Positions 6,709 to 15,587 of a stretch of 64,000 nt of DNA are shown piece by piece. Origin of the DNA: Pontibacter silvestris (GTDB lineage: Bacteria; Bacteroidota; Bacteroidia; Cytophagales; Hymenobacteraceae); assembly GCF_020907275.1 (NCBI RefSeq), contig NZ_JAJJWI010000005.1:62001-126000 (forward strand). Reading direction: 5' to 3'. The first letter of the stretch is position 1; each line of letters begins with the position of its first letter. The position numbers were made by a program, and so were the translations under genes. The notes under the pieces were generated by a model. That model saw only the letters and a program-made list of their open reading frames with translations. It did not search any database and was not told the origin of the DNA.

Positions 6709-7977
6709 ATGAAAAAGCAGATAATAAATGCACTTGCTTTTGCTGTTATTCTAGGCGGAGGCAGTGCATGTGATACCAGTTGGGGTAAAGAACAGACGCC
6801 TGAAGCGGTAAAAGAAAAACTTACAGAGCTGTTTCCTGCTGTAGAAAATGCGGAGTGGGATGATGAGCAGGGTAACTATGAAGCTGAGTTCGAGATAAGT
6901 GGTCGGGAACGAACGGCAGTGTTTACTGCTGGCGGTGAATTAATAATGCTTACCGAAGAAATTGAAGAGCAGTATTTACCAGAACAGGTACTCCATGTAC
7001 TGCAGGAGCAGTATGCCTCACACAAAATAGAAGAGGCGCATCGCATACAACAAAACGGAGAGAGTAGCTATAGCATTGAGCTGGAAAAGGACGACGATGA
7101 GTTTATCCTAAACTTCAGCGAATCAGGTAAACTGCTGGGGCAGCAGCAAGAAGCTGCTGTAGCAAATACAGCTTCTGACAGAACTATATTGGTGAATAGC
7201 ATAAGCCGCCAATCTATTGACAAAGAAGCGACTGAAACCCAGTGGGAGCTACCTACTGAACTACGTGAAGTGTCTTCCATTGCCATGCTACAGGGCGAAA
7301 TAATAGCTTGTGTACAGGACGAAGAGGGAGCAGTCTACCTTTATAACCTTAAAACAAAGGCAGTAGATCGTAAAATAGAATTTGCTGGCCCTGGTGATTA
7401 TGAAGGTATTTCTGTGGTTGGGAATACGGCTTATGTGTTGCGAAGCGATGGCGCTATTTATGAGATAGCCAACTTCAAGAGTGATAGTCGCAAAGTAACG
7501 CTACATAAATCTAACTTAGCTGACACACAAGACACAGAGGGCTTGGCGTATGATAAAGCCAACAATCGTTTGCTGATAGCGTGTAAGGGATTTGATAAAA
7601 GCCTCGGCGACAACAAAGCAATTTATGCTTTCTCTTTAGCTGATAAAAAAATGACAGCACAACCTGTTGTAAAAATATCACTGGCACAGGAACAGCTTAC
7701 TGCTAAGTCTAAAAAAGGCAATAAATATGCTTTTCTACAGCCTTCATCTATAGAAAAGCATCCTGTAACAGGTGAAATATATTTACTTGATGCAGAAAAC
7801 CACCTGATCCTTATAATAAATGAGCAGGGGCAGGTGCATAAGCTGGCTAACCTGGACAAGAAACAATTGCCCCAGCCAGAGGGGCTAACCTTTAGCAACA
7901 AAGGCGAAATGTATATTGCCAGCGAAGGAAGTAAAAAAGGTAAGGGCGTCATAATAAAATACCCTGAAGGATTATAG
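6709..7977 (+). CDS. Lipoprotein with PepSY-like N-domain and SdiA-regulated-like beta-propeller
   Basis: A 422-residue lipoprotein: signal peptide MKKQIINALAFAVILGG and lipobox GSAC with Cys21. Residues about 30-150 hold two short repeats of the PepSY-like type (LTELFPAVENAEWDDEQGNYEAEF is typical of the beta-lactamase-inhibitor-like fold). Residues about 165-420 form a six-bladed-propeller-like region resembling SdiA-regulated (YjiK) proteins, with phrases such as DYEGISVVGNTAYVLRSDG, DTEGLAYDKANNRLLIACKG and LPQPEGLTFSNKGEMYIASEG. The fusion suggests an envelope protein that binds a ligand or partner. The gene follows the two-component system by 61 bases with a possible shared operator, so it may be its target. 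A hairpin at 7991-8035 ends it. Domain calls are by eye. Confidence 0.75.
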   Translation: MKKQIINALAFAVILGGGSACDTSWGKEQTPEAVKEKLTELFPAVENAEWDDEQGNYEAEFEISGRERTAVFTAGGELIMLTEEIEEQYLPEQVLHVLQEQYASHKIEEAHRIQQNGESSYSIELEKDDDEFILNFSESGKLLGQQQEAAVANTASDRTILVNSISRQSIDKEATETQWELPTELREVSSIAMLQGEIIACVQDEEGAVYLYNLKTKAVDRKIEFAGPGDYEGISVVGNTAYVLRSDGAIYEIANFKSDSRKVTLHKSNLADTQDTEGLAYDKANNRLLIACKGFDKSLGDNKAIYAFSLADKKMTAQPVVKISLAQEQLTAKSKKGNKYAFLQPSSIEKHPVTGEIYLLDAENHLILIINEQGQVHKLANLDKKQLPQPEGLTFSNKGEMYIASEGSKKGKGVIIKYPEGL

Positions 7978-7990
7978 TTTAGCATAAGAG

Positions 7991-8035
7991 AACAGCAAAA
8001 GCCGCAGCAGAGGGAACTGTGCGACTTTTGCTGTT
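7991..8035 (+). terminator. Terminator after the PepSY-like lipoprotein gene
   Basis: Arms 7991-8001 and 8025-8035 give an 11-bp perfect stem. The 23-base interior can extend pairing (CGCAGCAG with CTGTGCG, one bulge). The T-run on the right is short. Confidence 0.6.
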
Positions 8036-8065
8036 TATACCATCCAAGAAAAAACTTTATGGTAG

Positions 8066-8096
8066 TTGCCTTTTTTATAACTATGTCGTATGTTTG
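8066..8096 (+). promoter_or_regulatory. Promoter of the arsenic cluster
   Basis: TTG at 8066-8068, a 20-bp spacer and TATGTTTG at 8089-8096 match the Bacteroidota consensus. Transcription would start near 8100, which places the longer in-frame start of the regulator (8059) upstream of the promoter and supports ATG 8119. Confidence 0.6.
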
Positions 8097-8118
8097 CGTT
8101 ATACTACATTGTAAGATA

Positions 8119-8454
8119 ATGGCTTATACTAAATCAACAGAATTTAACCTGGAGCAGCAGGAGGTAGCGCAGCTTGCAAAAGTTTTATCACACCCGGCAC
8201 GTGTTGCCATTTTACAACATCTTGCCCAGGTAAAAACGTGTATTTCAGGCGATATATCCAATGCTTTACCCTTGAGTCGCACTACTGTGTCGCAACATTT
8301 ACAGGAGCTAAAGAACGCGGGTCTTATACAGGGAGAAATAGATGGTCTTACTGTCTGTTATTGCATAAATCAGGAGAAATTTGATGCAGCCACGCAATCA
8401 TTAGGAAACTTTCTGAATAATATCCAAAGCAGCTGTAGCAGTTGTGGCTGTTAG
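8119..8454 (+). CDS. arsR: ArsR/SmtB-family arsenic-responsive repressor
   Basis: A 112-residue winged-helix repressor starting MAYTKSTEF. The helix-turn-helix shows the family pattern: LAKVLSHPARVAILQHLAQ, then CISGDI, then LPLSRTTVSQHLQELKNAGLIQG. The C-terminus ends in a Cys cluster (SSCSSCGC) likely to bind trivalent arsenic; CIS in the recognition region supplies another Cys. A longer in-frame start at 8059 is rejected because the promoter at 8066-8096 lies inside it. It heads the cluster arsR-arsI-phosphoesterase-acr3 and should repress it until arsenite binds. The ligand (arsenite or methylarsenite) is inferred from the neighbours. Confidence 0.9.
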   Translation: MAYTKSTEFNLEQQEVAQLAKVLSHPARVAILQHLAQVKTCISGDISNALPLSRTTVSQHLQELKNAGLIQGEIDGLTVCYCINQEKFDAATQSLGNFLNNIQSSCSSCGC

Positions 8455-8485
8455 TTGATGTCTTAATATAAATGTCTTTAAAGCT

Positions 8486-9001
8486 ATGAGTTCAACATTT
8501 TTTCCGAGAATGCATGTGAGTCTGTATGTGGCTAATCTCAGCAAGACCACCAATTTCTATACTGATTTTTTTGGGCAGGAGCCAGCTAAGGTAAAGCCTC
8601 GCTATGTTAAGTATGTATTAGATAAGCCTGCGTTAATCATCTCTTTTGTAGAGAACGCGGAGCGGGTGCAGCAGAATTTCGGACACCTTGGCTTTCAGGT
8701 AGAAACGAAGCAGGAGTTGGAGGAACGCCTTGGTATTGCTAAAGAGAAAGGTTTGGTATCAAAAGAAGAAATTGGTACTGCTTGTTGCTACGCTGTTCAG
8801 GATAAATTCTGGGTTGATGATCCGGATGGCGTACAATGGGAAGTCTATTATTTTTATGAAGATGCTGAGTTCAATGACCCTCATTATGAGCTTACAGATG
8901 CTATTACCTGTTGTATGCCTGCAGAGCAGGAGAAGCCTATGGTTCAGCTTTCAGATGGGGAAGAAGGAGCCAGCTGCCCTCCAGGCAGTGGATGTTGTTA
9001 G
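8486..9001 (+). CDS. arsI: ArsI/CadI-family C-As lyase (vicinal oxygen chelate fold)
   Basis: A 171-residue protein of the ArsI/CadI family. Known ArsI enzymes are ferrous, oxygen-dependent lyases that cleave the carbon-arsenic bond of trivalent organoarsenicals such as methylarsenite. Expected metal ligands are visible: His10 (MHVSLYV), His67 (FGHLGF) and Glu119 (VQWEV). The diagnostic Cys pair Cys100-Cys101 in ACCYAVQDKFWVDDPDG would bind the arsenical. The C-terminal tail carries further Cys (ITCCMPA and SCPPGSGCC), a common but poorly understood addition. It follows arsR by 31 bases and precedes the phosphoesterase and arsenite exporter, supporting organoarsenical detoxification. CadI-like roles cannot be wholly excluded. 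Confidence 0.9.
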   Translation: MSSTFFPRMHVSLYVANLSKTTNFYTDFFGQEPAKVKPRYVKYVLDKPALIISFVENAERVQQNFGHLGFQVETKQELEERLGIAKEKGLVSKEEIGTACCYAVQDKFWVDDPDGVQWEVYYFYEDAEFNDPHYELTDAITCCMPAEQEKPMVQLSDGEEGASCPPGSGCC

Positions 9002-9143
9002 AGGTTATTGATTTATAAATTAAAAGCATAAGTGTTGCTACCTTGTTAGCTGTTTAAACTATTGTTTCTTGTGAAGCGAATTTAGCACATTTAGCCAGTA
9101 GAGGGTGTTTCAGCAGCCTCTATAAACCATTCAGTGATAACTC

Positions 9144-9920
9144 ATGAAGATTGCTTTCTTTAGTGATATACATGCTAATTTGCCTGCTTTAGAAGCTGTG
9201 TTAGCCGACATAGATCAGCAAAAGCCTGACTTTGTCTATTGCCTTGGAGATTTAGTAGGTTACAATATATGGGCAAATGAAGTGGTAGAAGCTATCCGGC
9301 AGCGTCATATTCCAACCTTGGCGGGTAATTATGAAGAGGGAGTAGGCCTTAATAGTGATGACTGTGGCTGTGCCTATAAAACAGATGAAGATAAAGTCAG
9401 AGGAAGTCAGTCAATAGCTTATACAAATCTTATTATTTCTCCGGACAACAGGGCTTATCTCCGTATGCTGCCGCGCCATATGTGCCTCAGCTTTGAGATG
9501 AATGGAGGAGAAGAACTTCGTGTGCTGATGGTTCACGGCAGTCCCCGTAAAATTAATGAATACCTGTTCGAAAACCGGCCGGAGAAAAGCCTCCAACGAA
9601 TTATGGAGGAGGCAGGTGCAGATATAATGCTGTTTGGCCACACGCATAAACCTTTCCATCGTTGGCTTGCTTATGAACAAGAAGGGCAGGTGAAATATAG
9701 ACATGCTATTAACCTCGGTTCTGTAGGTAAGCCAAAAGACGGTGATACGCGTGCCTGTTATGTACTTCTTACTCTCGATGAGAATAGCTCTGCCTCTGAG
9801 GCAGAGAGTATTAAAGTGGAGTTTATCCGAGTAAAGTACGATATAGAAAAAGCTGCCAAAGCTATAGAAGATAGTCCGCTACCCAACGCGTTTGCCAGTA
9901 TGTTGCGAACAGCTTATTAG
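9144..9920 (+). CDS. Calcineurin-like metallophosphoesterase of the arsenic cluster
   Basis: A 258-residue cytoplasmic phosphoesterase of the YfcE/MJ0936 type. Metal-binding motifs are in order: [14 protein letters not shown] (Asp8, His10), LGDLVGYN (Asp36 region), AGNYEEG at the position of the usual GN-H-D/E motif (Tyr replaces His, as occurs in this subgroup), MVHGSPRK, and LFGHTHKPF. It also has a Cys-containing insert DDCGCAY between motifs three and four. It lies between arsI and acr3, and its stop codon overlaps the possible GTG start of the exporter. The substrate is unknown; a role in repairing arsenylated or phosphorylated metabolites is speculation from position. Confidence 0.85.
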   Translation: MKIAFFSDIHANLPALEAVLADIDQQKPDFVYCLGDLVGYNIWANEVVEAIRQRHIPTLAGNYEEGVGLNSDDCGCAYKTDEDKVRGSQSIAYTNLIISPDNRAYLRMLPRHMCLSFEMNGGEELRVLMVHGSPRKINEYLFENRPEKSLQRIMEEAGADIMLFGHTHKPFHRWLAYEQEGQVKYRHAINLGSVGKPKDGDTRACYVLLTLDENSSASEAESIKVEFIRVKYDIEKAAKAIEDSPLPNAFASMLRTAY

Positions 9921-9979
9921 TGGCTGATCAAACAGGATATAAGAAGCATGCTGTACTTTTAAAGTTTAAATTTTTATTG

Positions 9980-11065
9980 ATGAGTCGAAACAATTGTAAC
10001 TCTACTATAAACAGGAAAAAGCTTTCTTTCCTGGACCGTTACCTGACGTTGTGGATCTTTGTAGCAATGGGTGTAGGAGTGGCTTTCGGATATTTTGTGC
10101 CTGCAGTGGAAGGTTTTGTCAATACCTTTCAGAGTGGTACAACTAACATTCCTATAGCAATCGGATTAATACTAATGATGTACCCGCCTTTGGCTAAAGT
10201 TCGCTATGAACAACTTGGTAAAGTTTTTAGGAACATAAAAGTGCTGTCAGTATCGCTGTTGCTGAATTGGATAGTCGGACCTGTGTTAATGTTCTTACTG
10301 TCTATCCTGTTCCTACGGGAACACCCGGAGTACATGGTTGGCCTTATCATGATTGGTATTGCCCGTTGTATTGCCATGGTTATAGTGTGGAATGAGCTGG
10401 CAGAGGGAGACAGGGAGTATGCTGCCGGATTGGTAGCTTTTAACAGCGTTTTTCAGGTGTTGTTTTATAGTCTGTATGCCTGGTTGTTTATTACCGTGTT
10501 GCCTCCTTTTTTTGGTATAGAGGGTGAAGTGGTACGTATTAGCATGGGAGAAGTAGCACAAAGTGTAGCCTTATATTTAGGAGTTCCTTTTCTGGCTGGT
10601 TTCCTGTCGCGCCTCGTGCTGCGTCGCCTGAAAGGGGAGGAGTGGTATCAGCATAAGTTTGTACCAGCTATAAGCCCTGTTACGCTAGTAGCCCTTTTAT
10701 GCACTATTATGGTTATGTTCAGTTTAAAGGGAAATACCATAGTTAACATACCTTTTGATGTACTGCTGATCGCTCTGCCATTAGTCATCTACTTTGCCGT
10801 TATGTTCCTGCTTAGTTTTTTTGCTGGTAAAGCAGTTGGTGCTGATTATTCACAAAACGCTGCTATCTCGTTTACTGCTGCAGGTAACAACTTTGAATTA
10901 GCCATTGCAGTAGCCATAGGTATATTTGGGCTGAATTCTGGTCAGGCCTTTGCCGGTGTGGTTGGGCCACTGGTTGAAGTGCCAGCACTTATCTTATTGG
11001 TTAATGTTGCCTTTTGGCTAAAAAAGAAACTTTATCATCAGGCAGAACAGGTTGTTGTAAAGTAA
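9980..11065 (+). CDS. acr3: Acr3-type arsenite efflux permease
   Basis: A membrane protein of 361 residues from ATG 9980. A GTG overlapping the upstream stop at 9920 would add 20 non-membrane residues and is less likely. It has about ten hydrophobic helices and the signature of the bile-acid/arsenite/riboflavin transporter superfamily: [16 protein letters not shown] holds the essential Cys and the AMV-VW motif of Acr3, and [17 protein letters not shown] carries the second conserved region. It should expel arsenite driven by the proton gradient. It is the last gene of the ars cluster, coupled with the phosphoesterase. The N-terminal residues before the first helix contain one Cys (NNCNST). Confidence 0.92.
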   Translation: MSRNNCNSTINRKKLSFLDRYLTLWIFVAMGVGVAFGYFVPAVEGFVNTFQSGTTNIPIAIGLILMMYPPLAKVRYEQLGKVFRNIKVLSVSLLLNWIVGPVLMFLLSILFLREHPEYMVGLIMIGIARCIAMVIVWNELAEGDREYAAGLVAFNSVFQVLFYSLYAWLFITVLPPFFGIEGEVVRISMGEVAQSVALYLGVPFLAGFLSRLVLRRLKGEEWYQHKFVPAISPVTLVALLCTIMVMFSLKGNTIVNIPFDVLLIALPLVIYFAVMFLLSFFAGKAVGADYSQNAAISFTAAGNNFELAIAVAIGIFGLNSGQAFAGVVGPLVEVPALILLVNVAFWLKKKLYHQAEQVVVK

Positions 11066-11118
11066 GGGTTTGTTTACTACTTCTTTGAGAAAGCTATTCT
11101 AAACATGGAGTAGCTCTT

Positions 11119-11144
11119 ATATTTTATATGTGTATATAAAATAT
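11119..11144 (+). terminator. AT-only hairpin after the ars cluster
   Basis: Arms 11119-11129 and 11134-11144 are an exact 11-bp inverted repeat made almost only of A and T, with a 4-base loop. It may be a weak terminator or a duplex-unstable region upstream of the next gene; evidence is limited. Confidence 0.3.
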
Positions 11145-11293
11145 TTGTATAATATAAAATAGTATAATATCTATAAGAGGTTGCAGCTAAGTAAGTAATA
11201 CCTGTTATTGTAGTTTAATTTGTAACTAGCTGAAATAAAATCAGTTTCAAATATAAGTAGTGTGTTAAGGTTAACTAACAAACGGCTTGTATT

Positions 11294-13555
11294 ATGAAGA
11301 AATTGTACCATAAGTACTCAAATGTTTATGAAGTAAGTTTATTTAAGATAGTATTGTTTTTACTTGTCATACTTCCTGGAGCTGCTCTTGGGCAAGAAGA
11401 AAGACAGCCAGAGCCATTCCCGATGAGAAGTGGCACTTACTTCGAAAACTTTAGCGGAATTAGCAACTGGGGCAACAACTTTGAAGGTGGTTCGGGAGCC
11501 GAAAGATTCGGAGTGGCAACAGAGCCACTAACTGCTCTCCCTGTTGCACCTAATCAAAATGACGTTTTTGCATCTAACACCTTTTCTCCGGGCATGCGGA
11601 AAGCTGCTAGTGGAACTCATGCAATAGTAATGTTAGCCACAGGCGAAACATCCTCAAACCCTGCCAGAGGAGCTGCTGCTTTCGATCTGTATCTTGATTT
11701 TTCTGACACTACAGCAGGCACCATCTCTTTAAACTGGAGTTCCTTAAATAACGGGCCCACATCAGGAAACAGACAATCCATATTTAAAATACAGGCTTAT
11801 GGTGGATCAGGTGAGTTTGTTGATCTGCCAGGTTCTGAAGTTACAATCACAAATAACTCTCCTGAAAATGGAGAAATAATAAATGTACCGTTGCCTGAAA
11901 GTTTAAATGGAAGTAGTAATGCCCGAATAAGGTTTTACCTGGTTACAGCTGGTCTCTCAGGTTCAGGTAGCCGTCCCAGGATGCAGATCAACAACATAAC
12001 TGTTACAACCTCTCCTGCTTTAAATGTAACGCCAGCTAGTTTATCTTTTGGAGAGGAGGCCATAGGGCGTGAATCAGAAGGACAGGTTTTTAGAGTTACT
12101 GGCAATGGATTAACGGATAATGTCACTGTCACGCCTCCGGCAGGGTTTGAAATTTATACGGAGGCAACAGAAACCTATACCAGTAACCCCGTCACACTAG
12201 CGTTATCAGACGGAGAAATTGATGCAGAAGTAGCCATTAGGTTTAAACCGATGTCGGCACAAACTTATAATGGGAACGTGACAGTCGCCAGTGGTTCAGG
12301 TACAGTTAGTAAGCAGATACCTGTAAGTGGTACAGGTGTTGTATCTACACCTGTTCTTTCAACCATAGATCCATCTGAAGTAACTGCGCGCACTGCTGTT
12401 ACAGGAGGTGAAGTTGTTTCCACTGGAGGGGCAGCAATCACTGCCCAGGGTATAGTCTGGAGTACACAACCAGGACCTACTTTAGATGATAATGTACTAA
12501 TAAGTGAATCAGATGCTGATACTTTCGTTAGCAACATTACTAACCTGGAGCAGAACACTCTGTATTATGTGCGTGCTTATGCCACCAACAGTGAAGGTAC
12601 TTCTTATGCAGAGGACAACTTATACTTTATAACATCACCTGCTGCTCCTGAAAAGCAAGCATCTGATATCACCTTCAGTAATATTGATGGAGGGACACTG
12701 ACAATAACCTGGACAAACGGTAGTGGAACGGGTAGATTAGTAAAAATTAATACCTCTGAAGAATTTACTAACCCAACAGAAGGCACAGATATTTCTATTG
12801 CTAATAATGATTATGATGCTAAAAGAAGTGGTGAACAGGTTGTATATAGAGGTAACGGAAACAGCGTAACAGTAACAGGTTTAGGTTTGGGGCTGGACTA
12901 TTGGGTAAGGGTTTATGAATTAAATAATACCAACGAAAATGTGCGCTATAATGTAAATGCAGCTAAAGGTAACCCCGCCAGTTTTTCAACAGAGTCACCA
13001 TTTCCTGTTGAACTGGTTTACTTCAGAGCCCAAGCTGGATCTGGTGGAACAGTAGCGTTGGAATGGAAAACGGCTACAGAAACCAACAATAGCCACTTCA
13101 ATATTACCAGAAGTACAGATGCTTTTAGCTTTAAAAAGATTGGTAAGATTGATGGGTACGGAACCACAGCAATAGCACATAAGTATTCCTTTTCAGATAA
13201 AAATACACCACGGGGAGATGTATATTACCTGCTGGAGCAGGTAGATTTCGATGGTACGGTTACAAAATCATCTGTCATCAGCGTGAGCAGTGAGGGTAGC
13301 CAGTCCCTTGCTTTGAAAGCTTTCCCTAACCCTGCAGTAGATGTTCTGACAATTGATGGTCTGGCAAAGCAGGAACTGCAACGGTATGAAATATTTAATT
13401 CAGCCGGATCAGTCATGGTAAGTAATGTTATTGAACAAGCAACAGACAGTGAAGTGTCCTGCGATGTATCTTCGCTGCCGGAAGGTATGTACATTCTCCG
13501 GCTTTATACTGATGCAGGCCCACATGTTGTACGATTTGTAAAGAGGGGCGAATAA
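11294..13555 (+). CDS. Secreted multidomain protein with T9SS type A sorting domain
   Basis: A 753-residue exported protein. A long n-region precedes a hydrophobic signal core (FKIVLFLLVILPGAALG, cleavage near residue 33). Residues about 45-240 look like a beta-sandwich anchor module. About 240-345 resembles a choice-of-anchor/Ig-like repeat (LNVTPASLSFGEEAIGRES onward), and 350-445 and 455-565 resemble fibronectin type III-like domains (LEQNTLYYVRAYATNSEGTSY). The last about 75 residues are a type IX secretion sorting domain (FPNPAVDVLTIDGL to LPEGMYILRLYTD). It should be delivered to the cell surface or released. No catalytic motif is seen; adhesion or matrix roles are likely. It converges on the symporter gene. 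Confidence 0.85.
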   Translation: MKKLYHKYSNVYEVSLFKIVLFLLVILPGAALGQEERQPEPFPMRSGTYFENFSGISNWGNNFEGGSGAERFGVATEPLTALPVAPNQNDVFASNTFSPGMRKAASGTHAIVMLATGETSSNPARGAAAFDLYLDFSDTTAGTISLNWSSLNNGPTSGNRQSIFKIQAYGGSGEFVDLPGSEVTITNNSPENGEIINVPLPESLNGSSNARIRFYLVTAGLSGSGSRPRMQINNITVTTSPALNVTPASLSFGEEAIGRESEGQVFRVTGNGLTDNVTVTPPAGFEIYTEATETYTSNPVTLALSDGEIDAEVAIRFKPMSAQTYNGNVTVASGSGTVSKQIPVSGTGVVSTPVLSTIDPSEVTARTAVTGGEVVSTGGAAITAQGIVWSTQPGPTLDDNVLISESDADTFVSNITNLEQNTLYYVRAYATNSEGTSYAEDNLYFITSPAAPEKQASDITFSNIDGGTLTITWTNGSGTGRLVKINTSEEFTNPTEGTDISIANNDYDAKRSGEQVVYRGNGNSVTVTGLGLGLDYWVRVYELNNTNENVRYNVNAAKGNPASFSTESPFPVELVYFRAQAGSGGTVALEWKTATETNNSHFNITRSTDAFSFKKIGKIDGYGTTAIAHKYSFSDKNTPRGDVYYLLEQVDFDGTVTKSSVISVSSEGSQSLALKAFPNPAVDVLTIDGLAKQELQRYEIFNSAGSVMVSNVIEQATDSEVSCDVSSLPEGMYILRLYTDAGPHVVRFVKRGE

Positions 13556-13588
13556 TAGGTGAGACTTCAATAGGAGCCTTCACAAACT

Positions 13589-13648
13589 TATCAATAGACA
13601 GAAGCCATTTGCAGTGCGCGTACTGCAAATGGCTTCTGTCTATTGATA
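13589..13648. terminator. 27-bp perfect inverted repeat between convergent genes
   Basis: Arms 13589-13615 and 13622-13648 are exact reverse complements over 27 bases, with a 6-base GC loop. No T-run follows on either side. It lies between the stops of convergent genes (13555 and 13657) and probably terminates or shields transcripts from both. Confidence 0.7.
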
Positions 13649-13656
13649 GCAGATTC

Positions 13657-15288
13657 TTACCAGAACCTAATGTAAAGTGCTGAAATAACCCCCACAATTA
13701 TGATGGAACCTATTATAAAAGAGACAGTAGGTTTAAACATAGAGGCATCTATTTCCAGGCCTTTCGTATTGTACTTGCTTTTGGTTTCCAGTAGTGTTAC
13801 CACAATCATCAAAGCTGTCAGAACAAGAAAAACTATTCCCATACGGTTAAGGAACGGAACCTCTGCAAACTGAAATTTTAGGAACGTAGACAAAGGAATA
13901 GTTAACACAGCAGCTACCATGGCGGCTAAGGAAGTAGTGCGTTTCCAGAAAAAGCCCAGTAAGAAAATAGCAAACACCCCCGGAGATATAAAGCCAGTGT
14001 ATTCCTGTATATACTGAAACCCCTGATCCAGATTTCTTAATGACGGAGCTACAACAATAGCAATAAACGATGCAACCACTACCGTAATCTTGCCTACGTT
14101 CACGAGGTTCTTTTCACTGGCTTTCTGGTTGAAGAATTTCTTGTAGATGTCCAGCGTGAAAATGGTTGATATACTGTTTGCTTTACCAGCCAGTGAAGCA
14201 ACTATAGCAGCCGTAAGAGCTGCAAACGACAGACCTTTTAAACCGTTTGGCAGTAAGTTAAGCAGTACCGGATAAGCATGGTCGGGTTTGATGTTACCTG
14301 CTTCGTTCATCATTTCCTTCTGAAAAAGACCATCCTTAAACAGTACATAAGCAGCTATACCTGGCAGAACTACTATAATTGGCATAAGCAGTTTCAAAAA
14401 CGCAGCAAACAGAATACCTGTTCGGGCAGTTTTCAGATCTGCGCCCAAGGCTCGTTGTGTAATATACTGGTTACAGCCCCAGTAATTCAGGTTAACAATC
14501 CACATGCCCCCGATCAATACAGAAATGGATGGTAAATCCATGTAAGCATCGCGGGTGCCTCCCATACCGTCCGGCATCATTAACTGTCCCTCGTCCAGTA
14601 TCATGTGCAAATGCGACACTGCTTTCTGCTGTATTACCTCAAGACCATACATTATACCGGAACCACCAAATTGGGAAGCAACCAGGTCTAGTGCCAGGTA
14701 AGTGGTAGCAAGCCCGCCGCAGGTCAGCACCAGTACCTGGAAAACGTCGGTGTAGCCAATTACTTTCATACCACCTAAGGCTATAACGATGGCAAAGAGT
14801 GCCAAGCCGTACAAGCATATTGTGAAGTCTATACCGGAAACAGTTTCTATTGCCAGAGCTCCAAGGTAAAGAATTGAAGTAAGGTTAACCAATACGTATA
14901 CCAGCAGCCAGAATACTGCCATGATAGTACTTACGGTAGAGTTGTACCGCTGCGAGAGAAACTGAGGCATAGTATAGATGTTATTCTTTAAATAGATCGG
15001 AATAAAGAAAACAGCTACTATTACTAGTGTCACAGAAGCCATCCACTCATAAGAGGAAATGGCAAGGCCCATGGCAAAACCAGAACCAGACATACCAATA
15101 AATTGCTCGGCAGAGATGTTGGAGGCAATTAACGATGCACCAATTGCCCACCAAGTTAGTGTACCTTCTGCCAGGAAATAATCTTTTGAATCAACTTCTT
15201 CTGTTCTTTTCTTTCGGTAAATGTAGGTGCCATAAGTAGCTACTATAACAAAGTAGACTAAGAAGACGATGTAGTCAACTAATTTCAT
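13657..15288 (-). CDS. SGLT-like sodium/solute symporter (SSS family)
   Basis: A 543-residue sodium-coupled transporter with about 14 hydrophobic helices. It closely resembles the Vibrio sodium/galactose transporter (vSGLT) from memory: matching stretches include DYFLAEGTLTWWAIGASLI, NISAEQFIGMSGSGFAMGL, SSYEWMASVTLVIVAVFF, the sugar-site-region NLNYWGCNQYITQRAL, and FQYIQEYTGFISPGVFAIF. The likely substrate is a sugar such as galactose or glucose, or a related compound; it cannot be fixed by eye. An extra loop rich in Met and Gly (LMMPDGMGGTRDAY) follows the seventh or eighth helix. It stands alone, with no sugar enzymes beside it. Confidence 0.9.
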   Translation of the reverse strand: MKLVDYIVFLVYFVIVATYGTYIYRKKRTEEVDSKDYFLAEGTLTWWAIGASLIASNISAEQFIGMSGSGFAMGLAISSYEWMASVTLVIVAVFFIPIYLKNNIYTMPQFLSQRYNSTVSTIMAVFWLLVYVLVNLTSILYLGALAIETVSGIDFTICLYGLALFAIVIALGGMKVIGYTDVFQVLVLTCGGLATTYLALDLVASQFGGSGIMYGLEVIQQKAVSHLHMILDEGQLMMPDGMGGTRDAYMDLPSISVLIGGMWIVNLNYWGCNQYITQRALGADLKTARTGILFAAFLKLLMPIIVVLPGIAAYVLFKDGLFQKEMMNEAGNIKPDHAYPVLLNLLPNGLKGLSFAALTAAIVASLAGKANSISTIFTLDIYKKFFNQKASEKNLVNVGKITVVVASFIAIVVAPSLRNLDQGFQYIQEYTGFISPGVFAIFLLGFFWKRTTSLAAMVAAVLTIPLSTFLKFQFAEVPFLNRMGIVFLVLTALMIVVTLLETKSKYNTKGLEIDASMFKPTVSFIIGSIIIVGVISALYIRFW

Positions 15289-15587
15289 AAAATGTTCTTT
15301 AAGGATGATTTTTTTGATGTGTTTGAAAGGTAGTTATCGTTGCATTCAGCTGCAGGCTTTTGCTTCATCAGTTTAAATTGATTTATTATCGTTTTAACTT
15401 TAAACAAAATGCTGTAATAAAGGGCTGTTTATATATAGCTGATTATCAGCTAAACTGGATAAGCTTTGCTATAATAGAACAACTATTAACCTTGCTTTAC
15501 TAAGGAGCATAGCTATACATAAACAGGATATTCCCTTTAAACAGTAATATTGATGACCTATAATATGCTGCTAAATTTTTGGTTAGT
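15289..15587. other. Intergenic region upstream of the symporter gene
   Basis: About 300 AT-rich bases between the symporter start and the stop of the permease gene. It must hold the leftward promoter of the symporter and the end of the permease transcript. I see no clear consensus promoter, no strong terminator and no ORF worth calling. Confidence 0.5.

Noticed and set aside
8059..8118. Longer N-terminus of ArsR (20 extra residues, hydrophobic)
   Set aside because: The promoter at 8066-8096 lies inside this extension, so it would not be in the transcript.
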